Notes: generated from the letters alone by a model not told the origin. DNA of 64,000 nt from UBA6663 sp044226485 (GCA_044226485.1 JBGAGY010000010.1:124001-188000); one strand, 5' to 3'; positions 1-8,361 are shown, counted from the stretch's first letter. Translations and numbers: made by a program.

Positions 1-99
1 ATAATGAAAGTGCATCGAATTTATGCACTTTGGGGCAAACTGGCCGTTTCCGGGCAACGTTGCGTAATTTATCACAATCAAAAATGTGAGTCAAACGTG

Positions 100-345
100 A
101 GAAGAGCGAAGAGCGAGGGGCGAGGGGCGAAGGGTGAAGGGCGAGGGGCGAGGGGCGAAAGGCGAAGGGCGAAGGGCGAAGAACACTTCGCGATCGGGTC
201 GATAATCAGCGGCGATACTTGTGGGCCGCACGACAGAGGGATGAGGGGCTAGACAACGTGAGTTCTGAGTCGACACTCTGTGTCGCTCCTCGCGCTTCGC
301 CCCTCGCTCCTCGCCCCTCGCTCCTCGCCCCTCGCTCCTCGATCA
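100..345. repeat. Purine/pyrimidine word repeat forming an imperfect inverted repeat
   Basis: Bases 100-185 are tandem variants of GAGGGGCGAAGGGCGA. Bases about 284-345 are the complementary pyrimidine words (CTCGCTCCTCGCCCCT). The two arms can fold on each other around a roughly 95-base centre. The first 365 bases hold no convincing gene: open frames here are low-complexity Arg/Gly/Ala/Glu products of the repeat. The same word reappears near 13430 inside hisF and near 34470. Confidence 0.75.
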
Positions 346-352
346 CAAGGGC

Positions 353-358
353 TATAAT
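353..358 (+). promoter_or_regulatory. -10 box of rnd, predicted leaderless
   Basis: TATAAT ends 7 nt before the ATG at 366, which puts the transcription start at or next to the start codon. No -35 match is visible because the pyrimidine repeat occupies that position. Confidence 0.6.
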
Positions 359-365
359 CACGCCG

Positions 366-1496
366 ATGACGCCCACTCTCCCACCCCCGGACATCATCGC
401 TGATGAAGCCGGGCTGGAGCGCCTGGCAGCGGCGCTTGAATCGGTCCCTGCTCTTGCCGTCGACACCGAGTCCAACAGTCTCCACGCCTACCGTGAACGA
501 GTCTGCTTGATTCAGATCTCGATCCCGGGCCACGACTTCATCATCGATCCCTTCCCGCTCGGCAGCGATATTGGACCGCTGCGAGCCGTGTTCGCCGACC
601 CGAAACGTCAGAAGGTCTTTCATGCGGCGGAGTACGACATCCTCTGCTTGAAACGCGACTTCGACATCGAGTTGACCAGTCTGTTCGACACGATGGTGGC
701 GGCGCGCACGCTCGGCTGGCCGCAGACCGGGCTGGCGAGCCTGCTCGAGGCGCACTTCGCCGTCAAGCTTGACAAGCGCTATCAACGCGCCGACTGGGGC
801 CACCGCCCATTGACCGAGCCCGAACTCGACTACGCGCGGATGGATACGCGCTACTTGCTCGACCTGCGCGATCTGATGATCGGCGAGCTCGATGCTGTCG
901 GTCGCCTGACCGAGGCTCATGAGGAGTTCAACAGGCTGACTCGTCTTGCGCCCGAGCCGCCGCGCGTCGATTACGATGCGTTCTGGCGGCTGCCTGGCGC
1001 TCGCGAGTTGAGCGGCCAGCAGGCCGCCATCCTCAGCGCGCTCTATCAGTATCGCGAACGCCAGGCCATGCAGATCGACCTGCCGCCCTTCAAGGTGATC
1101 GGCAACGACACGCTTGTGCAGGTGGCTCAGCGCGCGCCACGCGAGACGGCCGAGCTGAAAGGCATCGCCGGGATGACGACCGGCCAGATCCGCAGACACG
1201 GCGCCGCGCTCGTCGACGCCGTCCGCCGCGGGCTCGAGTCGCACCCGCTGCGACCGCCGCGGCCGACGCCGGAGCCCGACGACATCCGCGAGCGATACGA
1301 ACGCCTGCGCTTGTGGCGCAAGCAGAAGGCCAGCACCCGCGGCGTCGAAAGCGACGTCATCATCCCGCGCGAGGCGCTCTGGGATCTGGCCCGACGCGTC
1401 CCGCGTACATTCGAAGAACTTGCCACACTCGAGAACATCGGCCCATGGCGGCGCGAAGCCTACGGCTCAGAGCTCCTCGATATCTTGAAGAAGTGA
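366..1496 (+). CDS. rnd: Ribonuclease D (3'-5' exoribonuclease, HRDC domains)
   Basis: A 376-residue protein with the DEDDy exonuclease fold. D33 and E35 lie in AVDTESN, the middle Asp in FHAAEYDI, and the closing Tyr and Asp in YARMDTRYLLDL. Two HRDC-like helical domains follow (about residues 205-285 and 300-376), as in bacterial RNase D, which trims the 3' ends of tRNA precursors and other stable RNAs. The frame is open from 219, but the upstream part is repeat-derived; ATG 366 sits 7 nt after a TATAAT box and starts just before the conserved domain. Only four bases separate it from the next RNase-type gene, so the two are probably co-transcribed. Confidence 0.93.
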   Translation: MTPTLPPPDIIADEAGLERLAAALESVPALAVDTESNSLHAYRERVCLIQISIPGHDFIIDPFPLGSDIGPLRAVFADPKRQKVFHAAEYDILCLKRDFDIELTSLFDTMVAARTLGWPQTGLASLLEAHFAVKLDKRYQRADWGHRPLTEPELDYARMDTRYLLDLRDLMIGELDAVGRLTEAHEEFNRLTRLAPEPPRVDYDAFWRLPGARELSGQQAAILSALYQYRERQAMQIDLPPFKVIGNDTLVQVAQRAPRETAELKGIAGMTTGQIRRHGAALVDAVRRGLESHPLRPPRPTPEPDDIRERYERLRLWRKQKASTRGVESDVIIPREALWDLARRVPRTFEELATLENIGPWRREAYGSELLDILKK

Positions 1497-1500
1497 CCCT

Positions 1501-2895
1501 ATGCGCATCACGTTTCACGGCGCGGCTCAGACGGTGACGGGTTCGCAACACCTCGTGGAGGTGAACGGGCGCAGCCTGCTGCTCGACTGCGGCCTTTACC
1601 AGGGCGCGCGCTCCGAGGCGCTGATCCGCAATCGCAGCTTCGGCTTCGACGTCAAGAAGGTCGATGCCGTGATCCTCTCGCACGCCCACATCGACCACTC
1701 GGGCAATTTGCCGTCGCTGGTCAAGGCCGGCTACCGCGGCCCGATCTACGCGACGCCCGCCACTCACGACCTGTGCGACCTGATGCTGATGGACTCGGCG
1801 CGCATCCAGGAATCCGACGTCATCTTCTACAACAAGCGCGCGCTGCGTCGCGGCGAGCCGGCCAACGCCCAGGCGCTTTACACCGAAGAAGACGCCGCCG
1901 AAGCGCTCACGCTCTTCAGGGATCAGCCGCTCGATCGTTCGTGGGAGGTGCTGCCCGGCGTGCGCGCGACGCTCGTCGAGGCCGGCCACATCCTCGGCTC
2001 GGCCATGGTCGTGCTCGACATCGAAGAGGGCGGGCGGGCGCGCCGTTTCGCCTTCTCGGGCGACATCGGCCGCTTCGGCCTGCCGATCCTGCGCGACCCG
2101 ACCATCCTGACCGACATCGACGACGTCATCATGGAGTCGACCTACGGGACGCGCACGCATCGTCCGCCAGAGGAAGCGTCGGCCGAGTTCGCGGTCGCTG
2201 CCAAGGAGACGATCGCGCGCGGCGGCAAGATCATCGTGCCGGCCTTCGCCGTGGGTCGCGCTCAGGAGCTGGTGGTCGATCTGCAGCGCCTGATCGACGC
2301 CGGCGAGATCCCGGCTATCCCGGTCTTCGTCGACAGCCCGCTGGCCGTCAACGTCTCCACGGTCTTCAAGCGCCATGCCGAACTCTTCGATGAAGAGACG
2401 GCGAAGCTGCTGCGCGCCGACGGCGAGGTCTTCGGCTTCAAGAGCCTGCACTACACGCGCTCGGTCGAAGAAAGCAAGGCCATCCGCGACGTCAAAGGGC
2501 CGGCCGTCATCATCAGCGCCTCGGGCATGGCGGAAACCGGACGCATCCTCCATCACCTGCGCAACCACATCGGCGAGCCCGAGAACACGGTGCTGATCGT
2601 GTCGTGGCAGGCGCCGAATACGCTCGGGCGGCGCCTGGCCGACGGCGAGAAGAACGTCAAGATCTTCGGCGAATGGTTTTCGGTGCGCGCCAAGGTCGAG
2701 ACGATCAACGGCCTGTCCGGCCACGCCGGGCGTGATCTGCTCATCCGCTGGGCCACGGCGCTCAAGCCGCGCGTGAAGAACGTCTTCCTGGTTCACGGCG
2801 AGCCCGAGTCATCCCAGGCGCTCCGAGAAGGCCTCGAAGAGCAGGGCATGACCGGGGTCTACGCGCCCAAGCTGCACGAAACCGTGGATATATAA
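1501..2895 (+). CDS. Beta-CASP metallo-beta-lactamase RNA hydrolase (CPSF/YSH1-like)
   Basis: A 464-residue protein with the MBL zinc motif HAHIDHSG (H61, H63, D65, H66), a further His in EAGHILGS, the Asp in FSGDIG, and beta-CASP motifs ESTYGTR, PAFAVGRAQE and SASGMAETGRILHH. A late GLSGHAG and VHGE supply the remaining metal-site His residues. The family contains two-metal endo/exoribonucleases related to the eukaryotic 3'-end processing nuclease CPSF73. It follows rnd with a 4-nt gap, giving a two-gene RNA-processing operon. The exact RNA substrate cannot be read from the sequence. Confidence 0.92.
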   Translation: MRITFHGAAQTVTGSQHLVEVNGRSLLLDCGLYQGARSEALIRNRSFGFDVKKVDAVILSHAHIDHSGNLPSLVKAGYRGPIYATPATHDLCDLMLMDSARIQESDVIFYNKRALRRGEPANAQALYTEEDAAEALTLFRDQPLDRSWEVLPGVRATLVEAGHILGSAMVVLDIEEGGRARRFAFSGDIGRFGLPILRDPTILTDIDDVIMESTYGTRTHRPPEEASAEFAVAAKETIARGGKIIVPAFAVGRAQELVVDLQRLIDAGEIPAIPVFVDSPLAVNVSTVFKRHAELFDEETAKLLRADGEVFGFKSLHYTRSVEESKAIRDVKGPAVIISASGMAETGRILHHLRNHIGEPENTVLIVSWQAPNTLGRRLADGEKNVKIFGEWFSVRAKVETINGLSGHAGRDLLIRWATALKPRVKNVFLVHGEPESSQALREGLEEQGMTGVYAPKLHETVDI

Positions 2896-2982
2896 GTAAC
2901 GTCACGGTAACCATCCGGTGGCCAGGTCGTAACCGGGCGGCATGACACTTGCAGGCAACCGCGCATTCTTTGGGGGTTTGCC

Positions 2983-5286
2983 ATGCCTGTCGATACCTTT
3001 CGCCTGTTTCGGGCCCAGTCACTTCTCACCTTTTGTCTGACCGCCTCGCTCATCTCGTCCTGCGTGGGGCCGCTGGCGCGACCGATTGCGACAGCCACGC
3101 CCGACGCGCCGGTCGCTACTCCAACGCCGCGGCCCATCAAGCCGACATCGACGCCGGCCGTGCCGACCGAAGCCGCGCCACGGACGGGGCCGATCCTGCG
3201 GACCTGGACGGCCACAGAGGCCGTCGAATGGCTGCGTGAAGCCGAGCGGCGCTACTTCCTGGGCACCGGCAACGACGGCAATGTATCCGCCGAAGCCACA
3301 GCGCTCCTGGCCGCCGAAGTCGCCGGCCGTTTCGCCGAACCTGGCTCGGCAACGCAGAGCCAGCTGACCTGGGAATTCATCCTCGCTCGGATCGCGACCG
3401 ATCCGAGGGGATATGGCACCTCGGACGGCATGCGCCACGATTTCGAAGCCAGTCTGGAGAGCGCCCTCAACGCGAGCCATCCGGAGACGCTCCATGACGC
3501 TCTGCTGACGCTGGCGTGGGACCGCGACCTGACGTCGCAGGAGACCCAGACTCTCTGGAAGAAGGATGGCGGCGGCGCCTGGGTCGTCGGCGTGCAGACC
3601 ACCAACGGCATCGTCACGGTGGTCTGGCTCCAGCGCGACCCTGACGGCGCCTGGTTGGCGCGCCTGCTCAGCAATCCGCTTGTTTACGTCTACGACATCC
3701 CCACGGTGATCACGGCCAACGTGGCCGGTGAGTCGAACGCCGACGTCGTGATCGCGGGCACCGAGATCTCCTACGATTACAGCGCCTGTACTGATACGGC
3801 CCTCGTCATCGTCGATCCAACCGACGTCAACATGTTGTCGTCGGCGCAGCGTGTCTCGGTGGTGCCCGACAATGCGGACGGCAACTGCGGCTCCTGGAGG
3901 GTGGGCTACGGGGCGGGCGCGAACGCTCCCAGGGAGCTCGTCTACACCACCGACCACTACGTCGCCAACGAGTGCGACTGGCTCACTGACGAAACGGCGT
4001 ATCGGTGGGTCGCCGGCACGTTCACTCGAGATTCGGGGCACTCGGGCCTGACGCTGCCGCCCGCGGGTTCGGCGTGCAGCGTGCTCTGGGCCTTGCAGCA
4101 AGGGCGAGGCGATCCCTACGCATTTGACATCCTCGTAGCAGCGCTGGCGGAGTGGCCCGACCAACTTGACACGATCATCGGACCCGCCGCCCGCGATTAT
4201 CTACGGCTCGAACTGGCGATGCGCTATGCGTATCGCGGCCTCCCCGGGCATGCCGAAGACGAGCTTGCCGCGTTGATCGACCATCCGAGCGGCAAGAATT
4301 CGGCGTTTGCCGTCAGCGTCGCGCGCGCCTATCGCACCGCGATGAAGTCCGAAAGCCTGTGGAGCCCGTGCGCGGTGGCGCAGCAGAAGTTGCTGGAGGC
4401 CCTGCCCGAAGATCTCTGGAGCTACGGCTATGACAGCGCCGTTCCGGCCCTGCGCGACGCGTATGGGTTTGCCCTGCCGAGTTGGACCGAATCGCCGGAC
4501 CTGGGCTGCACCGGGCCGACCTTCAAGAGCACGCCGATCGCCGCCTCGTTCGACGACGAAGCCGCGCTCGCCGACTGGCTGAGCGCCCAGAACGTGACGC
4601 TCACTCTTTCGAACCGCCTCGACCTCGACGTCGATGGACAGCCCGACTGGTTGATCGTCAACGCGACGAGCGACGCGACCGTGTACGAGTGGCACGTGTT
4701 CTTGCAGCGCGACGGGCAACTCACACAGGTCTTGCAGGGCACGATCGTGGCCGACTTCATCGATGCCATCGACGTCGAACCGATCGCCATCACGGACAGC
4801 ATGGACGGCTGGCTGATCACAAGCCCCGGCTCGGTGGCGGTGGCCCGCATCGCGTCGCCGGCCAAGCTCCTGTTCGAGCGCTGCGCCTGCTCGGCGGTTC
4901 AGGACGTCGCGACCGGCGAACTCACCCTGGACAGCGGCGAGATCTACCGGTACGACGAGGTGGAGGACGCGTACCTGTATGTGGAATCCGACGTCGTTGA
5001 CGAGCCATCGATCGAAGCCGATTTGGCCAGGGCGGCGGCGACTCTCTTTTTCGACAAAGACGTGAAGAAGGCCCAGCGGCTCATTGCTTCGACGTTAAGC
5101 CGCATCGGCGAGGAGCCGGCCGATGACGCCTATTGGAGCGAGCTCCGCAGCCGTGCGCTCTATCTCGAGGCGTCAGCGCTCGAGGAGGGCGATCCGGCGG
5201 AAGCCGCCGCGAAGTATCAGGCGCTCAGAGAGGCCTATCCCGAGACGCTGGCAGGTTGGTTGGCAAATCGCAAACTGACGCCTTGA
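2983..5286 (+). CDS. Large lipoprotein of unknown function
   Basis: A 767-residue protein. A signal peptide ends in the lipobox ISSC (Cys at about residue 27), followed by a Thr/Pro-rich tether and then a globular body. The body contains several Cys residues and a C-terminal helical stretch (EALLEEGDPAEAAAKYQ-type) resembling a TPR. It should be anchored on the outer face of the cytoplasmic membrane. A GGGGG Shine-Dalgarno precedes the ATG. I do not recognise a named family. The gene ends just before the tRNA-Ser promoter. Confidence 0.75.
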   Translation: MPVDTFRLFRAQSLLTFCLTASLISSCVGPLARPIATATPDAPVATPTPRPIKPTSTPAVPTEAAPRTGPILRTWTATEAVEWLREAERRYFLGTGNDGNVSAEATALLAAEVAGRFAEPGSATQSQLTWEFILARIATDPRGYGTSDGMRHDFEASLESALNASHPETLHDALLTLAWDRDLTSQETQTLWKKDGGGAWVVGVQTTNGIVTVVWLQRDPDGAWLARLLSNPLVYVYDIPTVITANVAGESNADVVIAGTEISYDYSACTDTALVIVDPTDVNMLSSAQRVSVVPDNADGNCGSWRVGYGAGANAPRELVYTTDHYVANECDWLTDETAYRWVAGTFTRDSGHSGLTLPPAGSACSVLWALQQGRGDPYAFDILVAALAEWPDQLDTIIGPAARDYLRLELAMRYAYRGLPGHAEDELAALIDHPSGKNSAFAVSVARAYRTAMKSESLWSPCAVAQQKLLEALPEDLWSYGYDSAVPALRDAYGFALPSWTESPDLGCTGPTFKSTPIAASFDDEAALADWLSAQNVTLTLSNRLDLDVDGQPDWLIVNATSDATVYEWHVFLQRDGQLTQVLQGTIVADFIDAIDVEPIAITDSMDGWLITSPGSVAVARIASPAKLLFERCACSAVQDVATGELTLDSGEIYRYDEVEDAYLYVESDVVDEPSIEADLARAAATLFFDKDVKKAQRLIASTLSRIGEEPADDAYWSELRSRALYLEASALEEGDPAEAAAKYQALREAYPETLAGWLANRKLTP

Positions 5287-5291
5287 TCTGC

Positions 5292-5297
5292 TATAAT
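5292..5297 (+). promoter_or_regulatory. -10 box of tRNA-Ser
   Basis: TATAAT lies 13 nt before the first tRNA base, in the spacer right after the lipoprotein stop codon. No clear -35 is visible. Confidence 0.55.
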
Positions 5298-5310
5298 GCG
5301 TTTTCGTCCT

Positions 5311-5400
5311 GGAGAGGTGCCAGAGTGGACGAATGGGGCGGTCTCGAAAACCGTTGTAGTCGCAAGGCTACCGTGAGTTCGAATCTCACCCTCTCCGCCA
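5311..5400 (+). tRNA. tRNA-Ser (anticodon CGA)
   Basis: A 90-nt class II tRNA. Acceptor stem GGAGAGG pairs with CCTCTCC, followed by an encoded GCCA end. The anticodon loop CTCGAAA carries CGA at 5345-5347, reading UCG. A long variable arm (around GTAGTCGCAAGGCTAC) is typical of tRNA-Ser, and the T-loop is GTTCGAATC. Confidence 0.97.
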
Positions 5401-5405
5401 TCGAT

Positions 5406-5440
5406 GACAGCCTGGGTTGATCCCCCGGGCTGTCTTTATT
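5406..5440 (+). terminator. Rho-independent terminator after tRNA-Ser
   Basis: An 11-bp stem, GACAGCCTGGG with CCCGGGCTGTC (one G-U pair), is followed by TTTATTT. It lies between the tRNA and the rhodanese gene. Confidence 0.85.
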
Positions 5441-5456
5441 TCTCGAGCCATCGACC

Positions 5457-6302
5457 ATGCCCTCACCTTTGATCACTCCTTCTGAACTGGCAGCCCGGCT
5501 CGGCGAGCCGACCCTCGTGGTTGTCGATTGCCGCCATCAACTGGCGGATCCCGATTGGGGCGCCGGCGCGTATCGAGCCGGCCACATCCCGGGCGCCGTG
5601 TTCGCGCATCTGGATCACGATCTATCGGGCGCCAAGACCGGGCGCAACGGCCGACATCCGCTGCCGCAGCCCGATGACTTCCGCGCGACGATGGGGAGGT
5701 TGGGCATCGGCCCGGCCGTCGACGTCGTGGCCTACGATCAAAACGACGGCATGATGGCCAGCCGCCTGTGGTGGCTGCTGCGCGCCTATGGGCACGAGTC
5801 GGTGCGCGTGCTCGACGGCGGGCTCGTCGCCTGGGAAGCTGAAGACCGGCCGCTGGCGACCGGCGTTGACCAGCGCCAGCCGGCGAACTTCGTCGGCGAG
5901 CTCAAGCCCGGTTGGGCCGTCGAAGCTGGCGAGCTTCAGAGCCGTTGGATGAACGCTCCCGACCGCGTGGTCATCGATGCGCGCGCGGCTGAGCGCTACA
6001 GAGGCGAAGTCGAACCGATCGACCCGGTGGCCGGCCGCATCCCAGGCGCGCGCAACCAGCCGTACAAAGCCAACGTCGATGCCGCCGGACACTTCCTCTC
6101 GCCGGACCTCTTGCGGGCGCGGTATCTCGAGCTCTTGGCTGGCCTGATGCCCGAGCAGGCTGTGACCTATTGCGGCTCGGGCGTGAGCGGCGCCCACGAT
6201 GTGCTCGCCATGGAGATCGCGGGCCTGTCGGGCGCGAGGCTCTACCCGGGTTCCTGGAGCGAATGGTGCGCCGACCCGGCGCGGCCGGTCGAGCGATTCT
6301 AA
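5457..6302 (+). CDS. sseA: Thiosulfate/3-mercaptopyruvate sulfurtransferase (tandem rhodanese)
   Basis: A 281-residue protein of two rhodanese domains. The first has VVDCRHQLADP and YRAGHIPGAV. The second has VIDARAAERYRGE and the active-site loop YCGSGVSG with catalytic C239. Such enzymes move sulfane sulfur from thiosulfate or mercaptopyruvate to cyanide or thiol acceptors. The CGSGV loop favours mercaptopyruvate-type enzymes, but substrate choice is not certain. Its last two codons and stop lie inside the left inverted repeat of the downstream transposase unit. Confidence 0.92.
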   Translation: MPSPLITPSELAARLGEPTLVVVDCRHQLADPDWGAGAYRAGHIPGAVFAHLDHDLSGAKTGRNGRHPLPQPDDFRATMGRLGIGPAVDVVAYDQNDGMMASRLWWLLRAYGHESVRVLDGGLVAWEAEDRPLATGVDQRQPANFVGELKPGWAVEAGELQSRWMNAPDRVVIDARAAERYRGEVEPIDPVAGRIPGARNQPYKANVDAAGHFLSPDLLRARYLELLAGLMPEQAVTYCGSGVSGAHDVLAMEIAGLSGARLYPGSWSEWCADPARPVERF

Positions 6303-6367
6303 CCTTGGACCTGACAGGTCCACTCACGATTCTCGGGAATCAAAGGGCATTCAAAAAACGCATTCAA
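6296..6367 (+). repeat. Left inverted repeat of the RAYT unit
   Basis: About 72 bases, matching in reverse complement 7118-7189 on the other side of the transposase gene. It opens with ATTCTAACC, contains the palindrome GGACCTGACAGGTCC (6307-6321) and ends with the ATTCAAAAAACGCATTCAA segment. The first bases overlap the rhodanese stop codon. Confidence 0.88.
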
Positions 6368-6475
6368 AGATTTCGCGTCGAAAATCTATCCATCCTTGGC
6401 GCGAGGACTGTTCGGGAACGCGAGGAAGCGGGCCGGCCGTATGCTGTCGACTGATCGACGGCGATTCGGGCTCAC

Positions 6476-7099
6476 ATGCGCTACGATGATCCTCTGACTC
6501 CCGGGTGTCTCTACCACCTCTACAGCCGCGGCAACAACCGCGAGAACCTCTTCCGTCGCGCCGATGATTACGATCTGTTTCACGCGCTGATGTGGGAGCA
6601 TGTGGCGCCCGTGGCCGATATCTTCGCCTTCTCGTTTCTTCCCAACCACTTTCACCTCATCGCTCAGTGGCATGCTGCCGATGATCTGCCCGACAGTTAT
6701 CGTGAGCGTCCCTCTCAGCCGGTCTCGAACTGGCTGAACGCCTTCGTTCGTCGGACGAATCGCCACCGCGACCGCGTAGGCGCGCTGTTCCAGCGCCCGT
6801 TCGGCCGCGTGCTCGTCAAGGACGAGGCACACCGGCATGTGCTGGGTGTGTACGTTCACATCAACCCCCAACGGCATGGCATCGTCTCGGCGTTTCGTGA
6901 ATGGCCCTATTCGTCGCTGGCGGAGTTATCGAGCCACGGCCCCACGCAGTTGCGTCGCGACGACCTTTTCGCCTGGTACGGCGGGCGCGCCGGTTTTGGG
7001 CGGGCGCTGAGGCGTTGGGAGGAATGGCGCTCCGCGATGGACCTCATGGACGCGGCGCTTCCGGAACTGGCCGTCGGCGTGCGCGACCCTCTAGGTTAG
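6476..7099 (+). CDS. REP-associated tyrosine transposase (Y1, HUH family)
   Basis: A 207-residue protein with the RAYT opening YHLYSRGNNRENLFRR, the HUH metal motif PNHFHLI (H58, H60) and a putative nucleophile Y126 in VYVHINP. The family nicks single-stranded DNA at hairpins and is related to IS200/IS605 TnpA. It is intact, with no stop or frameshift, so may be active or recently active. The start is ATG 6476; no strong Shine-Dalgarno is visible. The flanking palindromes are the expected substrate. Confidence 0.9.
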   Translation: MRYDDPLTPGCLYHLYSRGNNRENLFRRADDYDLFHALMWEHVAPVADIFAFSFLPNHFHLIAQWHAADDLPDSYRERPSQPVSNWLNAFVRRTNRHRDRVGALFQRPFGRVLVKDEAHRHVLGVYVHINPQRHGIVSAFREWPYSSLAELSSHGPTQLRRDDLFAWYGGRAGFGRALRRWEEWRSAMDLMDAALPELAVGVRDPLG

Positions 7100-7117
7100 A
7101 AATCTGAGCTGGTTTTG

Positions 7118-7189
7118 TTGAATGTGTTTTTTGAATGAACTTGTTATCCCGAAAATCGTTTATGGACCTGTCAGGTCCATGGTTAGAAT
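7118..7189 (-). repeat. Right inverted repeat of the RAYT unit
   Basis: Reverse complement of the left repeat with roughly 80% identity by eye. The palindrome core is at 7164-7178. It ends immediately upstream of the his operon -35 hexamer. Confidence 0.88.
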
Positions 7190-7191
7190 CC

Positions 7192-7220
7192 TTGACGGAT
7201 GTCCCGCCTCGCGTTATAGT
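7192..7220 (+). promoter_or_regulatory. his operon promoter
   Basis: TTGACG (7192-7197), a 17-nt spacer and TATAGT (7215-7220) form a near-consensus housekeeping promoter. The expected start, 6-7 nt after the -10, coincides with the ATG of the leader peptide at 7227, so the transcript should be leaderless. Confidence 0.8.
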
Positions 7221-7226
7221 CCGCGA

Positions 7227-7286
7227 ATGTTCGCGCGTGTGCACCACCATCACCACAACGACCTTCCGGCCGACCGGCTCGGTTGA
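7227..7286 (+). CDS. hisL: Histidine leader peptide (attenuator)
   Basis: A 19-codon frame, MFARVHHHHHNDLPADRLG, with five consecutive His codons at 7242-7256 and a TGA at 7284-7286. It starts at the predicted transcription start and is followed 30 nt later by a terminator, then hisG. This is the arrangement of ribosome-mediated histidine attenuation: scarcity of charged tRNA-His stalls the ribosome on the His run and allows read-through. Too short for routine gene callers. Confidence 0.88.
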   Translation: MFARVHHHHHNDLPADRLG

Positions 7287-7328
7287 TGTGGCACGCGTAG
7301 ATCCTGACGTCACAGAAGCCCTCCGGTC
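7272..7328 (+). promoter_or_regulatory. Candidate antiterminator pairing
   Basis: GACCGG (7272-7277, in the leader frame after the His codons) is complementary to CCGGTC (7323-7328, in the terminator's 5' arm and loop). A ribosome stalled on the His codons would leave 7272-7277 free to pair; a ribosome at the stop codon would cover it. An alternative 5' pairing, CGCGTG (7234-7239) with CACGCG (7292-7297), could reset the system. This is inference from complementarity only. Confidence 0.5.
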
Positions 7329-7349
7329 TCCGGGGGGCTTTTTTATTTT
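7317..7349 (+). terminator. his attenuator terminator
   Basis: AGCCCTCCGG pairs with CCGGGGGGCT (one G-U pair) around a 3-nt loop, followed by TTTTTTATTTT. It sits between the His leader peptide and hisG. Confidence 0.88.
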
Positions 7350-7370
7350 GCGTTCGCCAGGTGCGAACGC
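7350..7370 (+). promoter_or_regulatory. Perfect hairpin before the hisG ribosome site
   Basis: GCGTTCGC, loop CAGGT, GCGAACGC: an 8-bp perfect stem directly after the terminator and 1 nt before the GGGGG Shine-Dalgarno of hisG. It may insulate the ribosome site or protect the 5' end of the processed mRNA. Confidence 0.6.
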
Positions 7371-7380
7371 CGGGGGCCTC

Positions 7381-8361
7381 ATGCGCACTGACATTCGTCT
7401 GGCTCTTCCTTCCAAGGGTCGCCTGGAGCAGGATGCTCTGGCATTTCTGGCGGACTCGGGTCTGCGGGTCGAGAAACCCAACCCGCGCCAGTACATGGCC
7501 CGCATCCCGAATCTGCCAGGCCTGACCGTGATCTTTCAGCGACCCGGCGATATCGTCGTCTCGGTTCGCGAGGGCAGCGTCGATTTCGGCATCACAGGCT
7601 TCGACGTCACCGAAGAACGACGCGGCCCTGACGGCGACGTGGTCGTCATCCACGAATCGCTCGGCTTTGGCGGCTGCAATCTGGCGTTGGCCGTTCCGGA
7701 AGATTGGCCGGTCGAGCGCGTCGAAGAGCTGCGCAGCCGCCACGGCCTGCGCATCGCGACCAAGTACCCGAGCGTCACGCAGCGCTTCCTCGAGGCCAAC
7801 GGGATCACGGGCTTCAGCCTGATCGACGTCGAAGGCACGCTCGAAGTCGCGCCCGCCATCGGCTACGCCGACGCGATCGTGGACCTTGTGTCGTCGGGCC
7901 AGACCCTGCGTGACAACCGCCTGCGCACGCTGACTGACGGCGTCGTGCTGCGCTCGCAGGCCGTGCTGATCGCCAACCGCGCGGCGCTCAAGACGCGGCC
8001 CGAGGTGCTCACCGTCGCGCATCAGCTCCTCGAACTGGTCGAAGCTCACCTGCGCGGCCAGGAGAACTTCATGGTCGTGGCCAACATGCGCGGGTCCGAC
8101 CCCGACATCATCGCCCGCGATCTGTTCAACCAGCCGGAGCTCAACGGCCTGCAGGGCCCGACGCTCGCGCCGGTCTACGCCCACACCGGCGAGCGCTGGC
8201 ACTCGGTCACCATCGTCGTGCGCAAAGACCACATCATCCCGGCCGTCAAGGCGCTGCGCGCCGTCGGCGGCAGCGGCGTGATCGTCATGCCCTTGACCTA
8301 CATCTTCGAGGAAGAACCCGAACGCGCCCGGAGGCTCAACGATGTCGTTGCCGCTGCGTGA
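7381..8361 (+). CDS. hisG: ATP phosphoribosyltransferase, long form
   Basis: A 326-residue protein that joins ATP and PRPP, the first step of histidine synthesis. N-terminal catalytic part: LALPSKGRL, FQRPGDIVVSVREGSVDFG, and the PRPP-binding loop region DLVSSGQTLRDN. The final 80 or so residues form the ACT-like regulatory domain of the long HisG form, which binds histidine and needs no HisZ. The frame is open from 7135, but ATG 7381 follows GGGGG and the attenuator. The stop overlaps hisD by 20 nt, implying translational coupling. Confidence 0.96.
   Translation: MRTDIRLALPSKGRLEQDALAFLADSGLRVEKPNPRQYMARIPNLPGLTVIFQRPGDIVVSVREGSVDFGITGFDVTEERRGPDGDVVVIHESLGFGGCNLALAVPEDWPVERVEELRSRHGLRIATKYPSVTQRFLEANGITGFSLIDVEGTLEVAPAIGYADAIVDLVSSGQTLRDNRLRTLTDGVVLRSQAVLIANRAALKTRPEVLTVAHQLLELVEAHLRGQENFMVVANMRGSDPDIIARDLFNQPELNGLQGPTLAPVYAHTGERWHSVTIVVRKDHIIPAVKALRAVGGSGVIVMPLTYIFEEEPERARRLNDVVAAA

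Larger units (their letters stand above)
6296..7189 (+). mobile_element. RAYT/Y1 transposase unit bounded by inverted repeats
   Basis: A single Y1 transposase gene lies between two inverted copies of a roughly 72-bp sequence, each holding the GGACCTG/CAGGTCC hairpin. Short palindromes next to a Tyr-1 HUH transposase are the signature of REP-associated transposases and their BIME-like repeats. The right end stops 3 nt before the -35 box of the his promoter. Confidence 0.75.

Noticed and set aside
100..345. Possible CRISPR array or minisatellite gene product
   Set aside because: Words vary in length and sequence, there are no unique spacers and no cas genes; it behaves as an imperfect inverted repeat.
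1360..2796. 478-codon open frame on the minus strand
   Set aside because: Antiparallel shadow of rnd and the beta-CASP gene; no recognisable motif, and the plus-strand gene carries intact metal motifs.
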